Under the pieces are notes generated by a model that saw only the letters and a list, made by a program, of their open reading frames with translations, was not told the DNA's origin and made no database searches. This document shows, in pieces, positions 6,045-11,464 of a stretch of DNA of 13,818 nucleotides. Position 1 is the stretch's first letter; each line of letters begins with the position of its first letter. Both the position numbers and the translations under genes were made by a program. The DNA comes from Sphingomonadaceae bacterium (GTDB lineage Bacteria; Pseudomonadota; Alphaproteobacteria; Sphingomonadales; Sphingomonadaceae), in NCBI GenBank assembly GCA_019239785.1, contig JAFAZM010000355.1, positions 1 to 13,818 on the forward strand, read 5' to 3'.

Positions 6045-7525
6045 TCGCGGACCTGCCCGATCTGATCGCCAAGCGCGCCGCTTTGGCCCCGGCCAGGGTC
6101 GCGCTCGAGGATGCGGCGAGCGGGCGCTGCCTCACTTATGCCGAGCTCGACGCCCGCGCCGGCCGTGCCGCCGCCCTGCTCGCCGCCCGGGGCGTCGGGG
6201 AGGGGGACCGGGTCGCGGTGCTCACCCGCAACCGGCCCGAATTTTTCGAGCTGTTGTTCGGCTGCGCCAAATTGGGCGCAATGCTGGTGCCGCTGAACTG
6301 GCGGATGCCGCCCGCCGAGCTGGACGGGCTGATCGCCGACGCCGAGCCGGCCCTGCTCCTCCACGGCGCCGGGGAGGCGGAGGCGGTGCGCGGCCTTGCC
6401 GCGGCCCCGCCGACGGTGGATTTCGACGGCGACTACGAGGCGCTGCTCGCCGCGGCGGCCGAACGGCGCTGGCGCGACCGCTGGCCGGCCGCCGCGACCT
6501 GGTACCTGATCTACACGTCGGGGACGACCGGCCGGCCCAAGGGCGTGATCTACAATTTCCGGATGGCGCTGGCGAACCACGTCAATATCGGCGGCGCGAT
6601 CGGGCTGGTCTCGACCGACACCACCTTGGCCTTCCTGCCGATCTTCCACACCGCCGGGATCAACCTGCACGCGCTGCCGACCCTGATCGCCGGCGGCCGC
6701 GTGATCGTCATGGACGGGTTCGACGCCGAGCGCATCGTCGGCCTGCTCGAGGCCCGGCGGCTCGACACCTTGTTCGCTGTGCCGACTGTCTATCAGGGCC
6801 TGCTCGATCATCCCCGCTTCGCCCCCGCGCCGCTCGGCCACGTCCGGCACTGGGGGTGCGGCGGCGCGCCGCTCCCCGACGCGCTCGCGCTCGCTTATCG
6901 GGAGCTGGGCGTCCGCGTCTGCAACGGCATGGGGATGACCGAGACCGGCCCCACCGCCTTCCTGGTCGATCCGGCCGACGCCTGGGACCGGATCGGCTCG
7001 GTCGGCAAGCCGCAGATTCTCTGCCTCGCCCGCATCGTCGACGGCGCGGGGCGGGAGGTGGCGGACGGCGAGGTCGGCGACCTGCAATTCGCCGGGCCCG
7101 GCGTCACCCCCGGCTATTGGCGCAATCCCGAGGCGACCCGCGCCGCGTTCAGCGACGATGGCTGGCTGATCTCCGGCGACCTCGCCCGGCGCGACGCGGA
7201 GGGCTTCTTCTACGTCGCCGGGCGGCGGAAGGAGATGTTCATTTCCGGCGGCGAGAACGTCTATCCGGCCGAGGTCGAGAATGTGCTCTCCGCGCATCCG
7301 GCGATCGTCGACGCTGCGGTGCTCGCCGAGGCGGACCCGAAATGGGGCGAGGTGGGCCGGGCCTTCGTCCAGCTGTCGCCGGACGGCAACCGCCCGGCGC
7401 CGGCCGAGCTCCAGGCTTTCTGCCGCGCCCGCCTCGCCCCGTACAAGGTGCCGAGGCGCTTCGACTATGTCGCCGAATTCCCGCGCACCTCGGCCGGCAA
7501 GATCCAGAAGCATCTGCTGACCTGA
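6041..7525 (+). CDS. acyl-CoA synthetase (AMP-binding, ANL superfamily)
   Basis: A 494-residue class I adenylate-forming enzyme that would activate a carboxylic acid with ATP to an acyl-adenylate and then form the CoA thioester. The motifs are all present and in order: phosphate-binding loop YTSGTTGRPKG at 158-168, FLPIFHTAGIN in the core, GMGMTET at 296-302, SGDLA with Asp380, the hinge and A8 region GRRKEMFISGGENVYPAEVE at 394-413, and the catalytic A10 lysine Lys487 in SAGKIQK. It is therefore probably active. The length and the SGGENVYP signature fit medium- and long-chain or aryl acyl-CoA ligases of the FadD type; the exact acid cannot be told. The start ATG overlaps the TetR stop by 4 bp. 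A 43-nt hairpin begins directly after the stop codon. Confidence 0.94.
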   Translation: MIADLPDLIAKRAALAPARVALEDAASGRCLTYAELDARAGRAAALLAARGVGEGDRVAVLTRNRPEFFELLFGCAKLGAMLVPLNWRMPPAELDGLIADAEPALLLHGAGEAEAVRGLAAAPPTVDFDGDYEALLAAAAERRWRDRWPAAATWYLIYTSGTTGRPKGVIYNFRMALANHVNIGGAIGLVSTDTTLAFLPIFHTAGINLHALPTLIAGGRVIVMDGFDAERIVGLLEARRLDTLFAVPTVYQGLLDHPRFAPAPLGHVRHWGCGGAPLPDALALAYRELGVRVCNGMGMTETGPTAFLVDPADAWDRIGSVGKPQILCLARIVDGAGREVADGEVGDLQFAGPGVTPGYWRNPEATRAAFSDDGWLISGDLARRDAEGFFYVAGRRKEMFISGGENVYPAEVENVLSAHPAIVDAAVLAEADPKWGEVGRAFVQLSPDGNRPAPAELQAFCRARLAPYKVPRRFDYVAEFPRTSAGKIQKHLLT

Positions 7526-7568
7526 GCGATTTCAAGTCGGAGGAAACGCCCGACGACTCGGAAATCGC
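7526..7568 (+). repeat. hairpin directly after the acyl-CoA synthetase stop codon
   Basis: GCGATTTC (7526-7533) is perfectly complementary to GAAATCGC (7561-7568). Inside, AGTCG (7535-7539) pairs with CGACT (7554-7558), giving 13 bp around a 14-nt loop. It starts at the base after the stop codon and so would form in the 3' end of the TetR/acyl-CoA synthetase mRNA. No T-run follows, so it may act as a 3'-end barrier rather than a standard terminator. Confidence 0.6.
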
Positions 7569-7583
7569 GGCAGCCAAAGACTC

Positions 7584-7631
7584 CCGCGATCCCGGGCCGG
7601 GCGGAATCCGCCTGACGGCTCGGGATCGCGG
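7584..7631. repeat. long branched hairpin in the intergenic stretch
   Basis: CCGCGATCCCG (7584-7594) pairs perfectly with CGGGATCGCGG (7621-7631). The stem continues through a G-T wobble and GCCG/CGGC (7596-7599 with 7616-7619) to an inner perfect hairpin GGCGG-AAT-CCGCC (7600-7612), with TGA bulged at 7613-7615. That is about 21 bp in 48 nt. Confidence 0.65.
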
Positions 7632-7804
7632 CGGCACGGACCTTTCGGACCTGCCGAAACCAAGAGCGGCGAGCCTCTTGACCCTGGGTCAGGAAGCCCG
7701 CCGCCGCCGGGTTGGACCAGAACAGCCGGCAATATTCGGCTTAGCAGGCAGTGGTTTACAGCGACTTGGCTGGTGAATGCGGGTTTTACTGTGTTGGTTG
7801 GCGG

Positions 7805-7849
7805 GGCGGAAGGCGCGGCGCGGCGAGGAGTCCGCGCGTCATTTCCGCC
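7805..7849. repeat. GC-rich hairpin next to the tRNA-end hairpin
   Basis: GGCGGAA (7805-7811) pairs with TTCCGCC (7843-7849), and inside it GCGCGG (7813-7818) pairs with CCGCGC (7832-7837). It ends 2 nt before the hairpin at 7852-7896, so on the minus strand it would form second in a transcript reading through from tRNA-Pro. Confidence 0.5.
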
Positions 7850-7851
7850 GG

Positions 7852-7896
7852 ATCATCGCGTGAGAAGAATGCCCCGCATCCTTCTCACGCGATGAT
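7852..7896 (-). repeat. long perfect hairpin overlapping the tRNA-Pro CCA end
   Basis: ATCATCGCGTGAGAAG (7852-7867) and CTTCTCACGCGATGAT (7881-7896) are perfect 16-bp arms. After one A/C mismatch, ATGC (7869-7872) pairs with GCAT (7876-7879) over a CCC loop, so 20 bp form in 45 nt. The arm at 7896 shares its last base with the final A of the tRNA's encoded CCA. No T-run follows in the direction of tRNA transcription. It could end tRNA transcription, guide 3' processing, or be an inserted repeat. Confidence 0.7.
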
Positions 7897-7972
7897 GGTC
7901 GGGGAGAGAGGATTCGAACCTCCGGCCCCTGCCTCCCGAAGACAGTGCTCTACCAGGCTGAGCTACTCCCCG
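7896..7972 (-). tRNA. tRNA-Pro(CGG)
   Basis: A complete 77-nt cloverleaf with encoded CCA (7896-7898). Acceptor CGGGGAG pairs with CTCCCCG, with A as the discriminator base. The D-stem is GCTC/GAGC with AGCCTGGTA in its loop. The anticodon stem is CTGTC/GGCAG with loop TTCGGGA, giving anticodon CGG (7936-7938), which reads the proline codon CCG. The T-arm is GGAGG-TTCGAAT-CCTCT. A good promoter lies upstream (8025-8053). The 3' end runs straight into a 45-nt hairpin. The region holds no integrase, so I see no sign that this tRNA is an occupied attachment site. Confidence 0.96.
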
Positions 7973-7984
7973 ACCGATGCGCGC

Positions 7985-8010
7985 GGCCCCCGATGCGAAC
8001 AGAGGGGGCC
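7985..8010. repeat. hairpin in the tRNA-Pro leader
   Basis: GGCCCCC (7985-7991) is perfectly complementary to GGGGGCC (8004-8010), with a 12-nt loop. It lies between the probable transcription start of tRNA-Pro and the mature 5' end, and also follows the DUF2628 stop codon, so it may mark the 3' end of that mRNA or affect processing of the tRNA leader. Confidence 0.5.
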
Positions 8011-8024
8011 GGCGGGGCCGGGCG

Positions 8025-8053
8025 TCTATAGGCAGGGCTCAGGGTGAGTGCAA
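8025..8053 (-). promoter_or_regulatory. sigma70-type promoter of tRNA-Pro
   Basis: On the minus strand, TTGCAC (8053-8048) is followed after exactly 17 nt by TATAGA (8030-8025). These match the -35 and -10 consensus at 4 of 6 and 4-5 of 6 positions, a strong pair for a GC-rich genome. Transcription would start near 8018, leaving a leader of about 45 nt before the tRNA. The -35 box lies within the last codons of the DUF2628 gene on the same strand. Confidence 0.65.
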
Positions 8054-8542
8054 GCGGGCCGCGCGCTCGGCCTGGATTTGCTTCAACGCCGGCCCGATCG
8101 AGAGCGCGCCGAGCCCGACGCTCAGCCCCAGGGCGACGATCAAAGCGAGCGGCGAGGTGCCCCCACGCCGCCGCAGCTGCTCGATGGGAGCGTCGCTCGC
8201 GACCAGTTTCTCGGTTTGCCGGCGATAGAAGAGATTGCCGTAGCTGCCGGTGACGAAGGTCAGCCCGATCATCAGCACGATCGTATATTTGTTGAGCGCC
8301 GGGACCAGGGCGCCCGGCAGGCTCACCACGATGTTGGCAAGGATGAAGAGGACGAGCGCAAGCCACATCTTGCGGAAGGCCAGCCAGTAGAGGTTGGCGA
8401 AGCAGGCGGCCCAGTTCCAGTCGGACTTCTTGCCGCTCGCGTCCATCGCGGCCCAATGCTTCAGATAATAATCCGCCCGCGGCCCGACCGCGGCGCGTAG
8501 CCTCTCCTCGTTCGCTGCCGAATCCCCGCGCGCTCCGTCCAT
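8039..8542 (-). CDS. DUF2628 family membrane protein
   Basis: A 167-residue inner-membrane protein of the DUF2628 type. A soluble N-terminal 40 residues precede the family signature DWNWAACFANLYWLAFRKMW (41-60). Hydrophobic segments follow at about 61-79, 85-103 and 132-152, separated by the charged loop YRRQTEKLVASDAPIEQLRRR. The function of the family is unknown. The ATG start has GGGAGG 5 nt upstream. The end of the gene overlaps the -35 element of the tRNA-Pro promoter. It seems to be a single-gene unit: the upstream side holds a 140-bp repeat and a weak promoter candidate. Confidence 0.85.
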   Translation of the reverse strand: MDGARGDSAANEERLRAAVGPRADYYLKHWAAMDASGKKSDWNWAACFANLYWLAFRKMWLALVLFILANIVVSLPGALVPALNKYTIVLMIGLTFVTGSYGNLFYRRQTEKLVASDAPIEQLRRRGGTSPLALIVALGLSVGLGALSIGPALKQIQAERAARLHSP

Positions 8543-8567
8543 CTCCGCCTCCCGGTCCCCGCTGCGG

Positions 8568-8597
8568 AAATTACCCCGCCGCCTCGGTGCTTGGCAA
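8568..8597 (-). promoter_or_regulatory. weak promoter candidate for the DUF2628 gene
   Basis: On the minus strand TTGCCA (8597-8592; 5 of 6 match to TTGACA) is followed after 18 nt by TAATTT (8573-8568; a poor -10). It is the only A+T-containing spot between repeat copy B and the gene start. The spacing and the -10 box are not ideal. Confidence 0.3.
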
Positions 8598-8673
8598 TGC
8601 GCGATCCGCAGCCAGCTTCGGCGATCCCGACGGCTACCAATTCGTGCTGAGCTCGCTTCAGGTGCGCCACAAA

Positions 8674-8813
8674 TCCTCCCCCAAAGGGGGAGGGGGACCG
8701 CCGCCGAAGGCGGTGGTGGAGGGGTGTCAGCATCGGAGGTATATTCTCGAGCGCTGATACCCCACCACCACGCCGCTGCGCGGCGCGGTCCCCCTCCCCT
8801 TCAAGGGGAGGAT
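8674..8813. repeat. 140-bp composite palindrome, copy B
   Basis: Same length and design as the element at 5237-5376. Its right half (8751-8813) matches copy A at 61 of 63 positions. The left arm is more worn (GGGGTGTCAGCA instead of GGGGTATCAGCG), so its internal stem is less perfect, and the 18-nt centre (8733-8750) is unrelated to that of copy A and richer in A+T. It ends 4 nt from the stop codon of the ferredoxin reductase gene, so it may form the 3' end of that mRNA. Confidence 0.85.
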
Positions 8814-8817
8814 CCAA

Positions 8818-10116
8818 TTACCGCCCACGTGCGCCCAGCATCTCCGCGATCGCGACGAACTTCTCGCGCGGGCTGCCGTCGCGGGCGCGGGCGGCTTCGG
8901 CGGCCTCGATCCTTTGCCAGTCGCGGAAGGTGACGACGTCGACGCCGCGCGCCTCCAGCAGCCGGTCGAGCCCGGACCGGCCCTCCTTGCGCGCGCCGGG
9001 GCCGATGTCGGCGGCGATCCTCTCGGCGACCTCGTAGCCGTCGGGGCGGTTGGTGCCGATCGTGCCGCTCGGTCCGCGCCGTGCCCAGCCGACGCAGTAG
9101 AGGCCGCCGCCGATCACCCCGGCGTCATTGGCGAAGCGGCCGCGGTCGGCCTCATAGGGTATGCCCTCGATCGGCGGCGTCTTGTAGCCGATGCAGGTGA
9201 CGACGAGCCCGCAGGGCACTTCATAGGTCTCGCCGGTGCCGATCGCGGCGCCCTTGTCGTCGAGCCTGGTCCGCTCGACGATCACCCGCTCGACCCGGCC
9301 CTCGCCCTCCACCCGGATCGGCTTGGCGAAGAAATCGAAACGGATGGTCTTGGCCTTGCCGCCGGGGAGGCCTGCGAACTCGCGCAAATGGGTGACCGAC
9401 TTGCGCTGCCCCGGCTCGAGCAGGGCGTCGTCGAGCGCCGGCGGGAAATCCTCCGGGTCGACCACCGGCGTCGCGTCCTCGAGATGGCCGAGCTCGCCGA
9501 GCTCCTTCGGCGTCATCGCGATCTGGTGCGGCCCGCGCCGGCCGAGGATGGTGATCTCGCGGATCGCGCTGCCGCCGAGCGCCGAGAAGGCATGGCCGAC
9601 GATGTCCGAGCCGCCGAACTCGGCCGGCGTCTTGGCAAGGATGCGGGCGACGTCGAGCGCGACATTGCCGTTGCCGATCACCGCCGCAGCCGCGACGTCG
9701 AGCGGCGGGTCGAGCTCGGCGAATTCGGGATGGCCGTTATACCAGCCGACGAAGGCGGCCGAGCCGACCACGCCCGGCAGGTCGCCGCCGGGAATGTCGA
9801 GCGGCCGGTCGTCCGGCGCGCCGGTGGCGAGGATCACCGCGTCGTAGAGCGCCAGCAGCTCGGCCACCGAAACGTCGCGGCCGACGCAGACATTGCCGAC
9901 GAAGCGGACATTGTCGGAGAGCGCGACCTTCTCGTAGCGCTTCGAGACCGCCTTGATCGACTGGTGGTCCGGCGCGACGCCGAAGCGGATCAGGCCGTAG
10001 GGCACGGGCATCCGGTCGATCATGTCGATCCGGACCTCGTCCCCGTAGAGCTTCTGGAGCGCCTCGGCGCTGTAATAGCCGGCGGGTCCCGACCCGATCA
10101 CCGCAACCTGCCGCAT
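8818..10116 (-). CDS. ferredoxin/adrenodoxin-type NADP+ reductase (FprA-like)
   Basis: A 432-residue FAD-dependent NADPH-ferredoxin reductase of the adrenodoxin-reductase/FprA family, which passes electrons between NADPH and a ferredoxin. It shows the FAD-binding GSGPAG at 8-13, the family segment DRMPVPYGLIRFGVAPDH at 34-51, ATGAPDDRPLDIPG near 97-110, the NADP-binding GNGNVALDVARIL at 148-160, GRRGP at 192-196 (where the family's arginines contact the 2'-phosphate of NADPH), and a C-terminal YCVGWARRGPSGTIGTNRPD that contacts FAD. The length is normal. The ATG at 10116 has GGGAGG 4-5 nt upstream; an upstream in-frame ATG at 10170 lacks a ribosome site. There is no ferredoxin or cytochrome P450 gene beside it, so its partner must lie elsewhere. 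Confidence 0.93.
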   Translation of the reverse strand: MRQVAVIGSGPAGYYSAEALQKLYGDEVRIDMIDRMPVPYGLIRFGVAPDHQSIKAVSKRYEKVALSDNVRFVGNVCVGRDVSVAELLALYDAVILATGAPDDRPLDIPGGDLPGVVGSAAFVGWYNGHPEFAELDPPLDVAAAAVIGNGNVALDVARILAKTPAEFGGSDIVGHAFSALGGSAIREITILGRRGPHQIAMTPKELGELGHLEDATPVVDPEDFPPALDDALLEPGQRKSVTHLREFAGLPGGKAKTIRFDFFAKPIRVEGEGRVERVIVERTRLDDKGAAIGTGETYEVPCGLVVTCIGYKTPPIEGIPYEADRGRFANDAGVIGGGLYCVGWARRGPSGTIGTNRPDGYEVAERIAADIGPGARKEGRSGLDRLLEARGVDVVTFRDWQRIEAAEAARARDGSPREKFVAIAEMLGARGR

Positions 10117-10142
10117 CCCGCCTCCCGCGCGCTGTTTGGAAA

Positions 10143-10170
10143 GGTGTAGCGTGAGAGGCCCGGGAGGCAA
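10143..10170 (-). promoter_or_regulatory. promoter candidate for the ferredoxin reductase gene
   Basis: On the minus strand TTGCCT (10170-10165) is followed after 16 nt by TACACC (10148-10143), about 26 nt before the ATG. The -10 match is weak, but the position is right for a short leader that carries the GGGAGG site. Confidence 0.3.
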
Positions 10171-10182
10171 GGGGGGCTTAAG

Positions 10183-10285
10183 TCCCTCTCCCCGGAGGGG
10201 AGACGGGTAGCGCGGCCACCGGCCGCGCGCGAAGCTTCGCTTCGCAAGACCCTCACCCTGCCCTCTCCCGCAAGCGGGAGAGGGG
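10183..10285. repeat. C/G-rich intergenic palindrome cluster
   Basis: The element runs between the PHA-system gene and the ferredoxin reductase gene. It has a hairpin at each end: CCCTCTCCCC with GGAGGGGA at 10184-10202, and a perfect 11-bp stem CCCTCTCCCGC/GCGGGAGAGGG at 10261-10284. Between them are CGCGGCC/GGCCGCG and GCGAAGC/GCTTCGC dyads. It is of the same kind as the repeats at 1-39 and 10662-10772. An A6 run (10286-10291) lies on the side that would precede the stem in minus-strand transcripts, so this is not a standard terminator. Confidence 0.7.
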
Positions 10286-10299
10286 AAAAAAGCGGGGAT

Positions 10300-10617
10300 T
10301 CACCGCTTGCTGCGATCCTCGAGCAGCTCGGTGGCCGAGCGGCGGAGGGCGCCTTCGATCGCCTTGCCGAAGAAGGCCAGAGCCGGCGGCAGCTGCACCG
10401 TCACCCGCACGATCCTTTCCTGCACGTCGAGCGCGGCGGCGACCTCCTGGCCCATCAGGCCGATGCCGAGCTTCATCCGGTCGCCTTCCCAGGCCGAGCT
10501 GACCTGCGCGCCGGCGGGCAGATGGGAGGCGAGGCTACCGATATTGTCGCCGATGCGGCGCTTCGCCTCGGCGGCGCCGAGGCGGTGGGGGACGTCGACG
10601 CTGATCGGACCGCTCAT
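10300..10617 (-). CDS. polyhydroxyalkanoic acid system family protein
   Basis: A 105-residue protein of the PHA_gran_rgn family ('polyhydroxyalkanoic acid system' or granule-associated regulatory proteins). It shows the N-terminal VDVPHRLGAAEAKRRI, the central strand pair AWEGDRMKLGIGLMGQEVAAALDV, and PPALAFFGKAIEGAL near the end. The length is typical. Family members are often encoded apart from the PHA synthase, and their role is poorly defined; no PHA synthase or phasin gene is in the window. The ATG has no Shine-Dalgarno sequence, but a -10-like box lies 6 nt upstream, so the mRNA may be leaderless. Confidence 0.87.
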   Translation of the reverse strand: MSGPISVDVPHRLGAAEAKRRIGDNIGSLASHLPAGAQVSSAWEGDRMKLGIGLMGQEVAAALDVQERIVRVTVQLPPALAFFGKAIEGALRRSATELLEDRSKR

Positions 10618-10623
10618 TGGTGC

Positions 10624-10651
10624 AATCTAGGGCGGTTCGGCGCGGCTTCAA
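10624..10651 (-). promoter_or_regulatory. promoter candidate placing the start of transcription at the PHA-system ATG
   Basis: On the minus strand TTGAAG (10651-10646) is followed after 16 nt by TAGATT (10629-10624). Only 6 nt separate the -10 box from the ATG (10617), so transcription would begin at or within a base or two of the initiation codon. Each box matches the sigma70 consensus at 4 of 6 positions. Confidence 0.45.
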
Positions 10652-10661
10652 CACCATTAAG

Positions 10662-10772
10662 CCTCTCTCCCCCTCGCGGGAGAGAGGTTTGGAGAGAGGG
10701 GGGCGCGGCTTTGCCGCGCGGCCCTGCGGGCCGCACCCCCACCCCTGCCTCTCCCCACAAGGAGGAGGGGTT
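10662..10772. repeat. C/G-rich intergenic palindrome cluster
   Basis: This fills most of the gap between the Tad-pilus genes and the PHA-system gene. It has a 10-bp stem CCTCTCTCCC/GGGAGAGAGG (10662-10687), GCGCGGC-TTT-GCCGCGC at 10703-10719, GGCCC/GGGCC beside it, and CCCCACCCCTGCCTCTCCCC before GGAGGAGGGG at the other end. It shares its plan with 10183-10285: a hairpin, GC dyads, a CACCCTGCC-type stretch and a second hairpin. Confidence 0.65.
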
Positions 10773-10786
10773 ATTTTAGGAGAACC

Positions 10787-11464
10787 TCAAGGCGCGTAAG
10801 TGTTGCAGCTTTTCGGTGTGATGCTGTTGACGTTGGTGATCGCCTGGTTGGTCCGCTGGCGCACGTTGAAGGCGCTTTCGTAGCGGATCGTGCGCGCTCC
10901 GAAGATCGCGTTCGAGACGAGCGGCTGGTAGTCGTAGACCACCTCGACCAGCATGATCGCGGTGCCCGCGCTCGCGGCGATCTGGTTGCCCGCCGGGCCG
11001 ACCGCCTGCAGCGAGGCGTTGTTCTGTCCGGTCCCCTGCGTTCCGTAGCTGGAGGAGACGACCTTGGCGCCGTCGCAGCGCTGCCAGCGGATCCACTGGC
11101 CGGTGCTGGCGCCGTTTGTGCCGGCCGTGTTGGGCTCGATGCTCGAAAGGATGATGCGGCCGTGATTGCGGAAGCCGATGCTGTCGCCGGTCATCTTGGC
11201 GCCGGTCAGCAATTCGGTGACGTCGCCCTCGTCGATGCTGTCGCGCACGCGCGAGGCATTGTCCGAGGCGAGCATCGCGATGTTGCTGACGCGCAGGTGC
11301 GCCATGGCGAGGTTCGCGGTCTCCAGGCCGACCAGCACCAAAGTGGTCAGCACCGGCAGCGAGAGCGCGAACTCGACGAAGGCGAGGCCGCTTTCGCAGC
11401 CGCGGAGCCGCGCCGTGAAGCGCGCCGCCCGCGCGGGCGCCATCAGGATCGACTTCAGGTGCAT
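10787..11464 (-). CDS. TadE-like minor pilin, second copy (225 aa)
   Basis: A 225-residue TadE/TadG-family pilus-assembly protein. The N-terminus has a basic leader and then SGLAFVEFALSLPVLTTLVLVGLE, a hydrophobic helix with Glu31 five residues after Gly26. That matches the G/xxxxEF prepilin-like cleavage pattern used by Tad prepilin peptidases. The C-terminal domain is periplasmic. It overlaps the preceding TadE-like gene by 10 bp. ATG at 11464 is the longest reasonable start; ATG at 11443 is an alternative. Neither has a clear ribosome site, so translation is probably coupled. It seems to be the last gene of the operon, followed by palindromic repeats. Confidence 0.86.
   Translation of the reverse strand: MHLKSILMAPARAARFTARLRGCESGLAFVEFALSLPVLTTLVLVGLETANLAMAHLRVSNIAMLASDNASRVRDSIDEGDVTELLTGAKMTGDSIGFRNHGRIILSSIEPNTAGTNGASTGQWIRWQRCDGAKVVSSSYGTQGTGQNNASLQAVGPAGNQIAASAGTAIMLVEVVYDYQPLVSNAIFGARTIRYESAFNVRQRTNQAITNVNSITPKSCNTYAP

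Larger units (their letters stand above)
7569..7895. other. gene-free, hairpin-rich stretch
   Basis: No credible gene lies between the acyl-CoA synthetase and tRNA-Pro. Apart from the long hairpins listed separately, there are short dyads: TTTCGG with CCGAAA (7643-7659), AAGAG with CTCTT (7662-7679), the perfect 13-mer TGACCCTGGGTCA (7679-7691), and GCCG with CGGC around AATATT (7725-7740). The part at about 7748-7800 is TG-rich with lower GC and shows no clear structure. Whether any of it is transcribed on its own is unknown. Confidence 0.6.

Noticed and set aside
5957..7513. 518-residue open frame on the minus strand opposite the acyl-CoA synthetase
   Set aside because: It is a low-complexity shadow; the plus strand carries every ANL motif.
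7896..7972. tRNA-Pro as an attachment site of a genomic island
   Set aside because: There is no integrase and no second copy of the tRNA 3' end in the window.
7751..8047. 98-residue open frame on the plus strand with VGERGFEPPAPASRRQ
   Set aside because: This is the common false peptide read from the antisense strand of a tRNA gene; it covers tRNA-Pro.
5237..8813. The two 140-bp repeats as ends of a composite transposon
   Set aside because: They are in the same orientation with unlike centres and enclose ordinary chromosomal genes, including a tRNA, with no transposase or visible target duplication.
8461..8817. 118-residue minus-strand frame covering repeat copy B
   Set aside because: Its first half is the translated palindrome and its second half overlaps the DUF2628 gene in another frame. 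There is no independent support.
8914..10149. 411-residue open frame on the plus strand opposite the ferredoxin reductase
   Set aside because: It shows no motif and has shadow-type composition; the minus strand encodes a complete FAD/NADPH enzyme.
10261..10291. Intrinsic terminator: 11-bp stem beside an A6 run
   Set aside because: For minus-strand transcripts the U-run comes before the stem, not after it. For plus-strand transcripts the run is A, and no plus-strand gene ends here.
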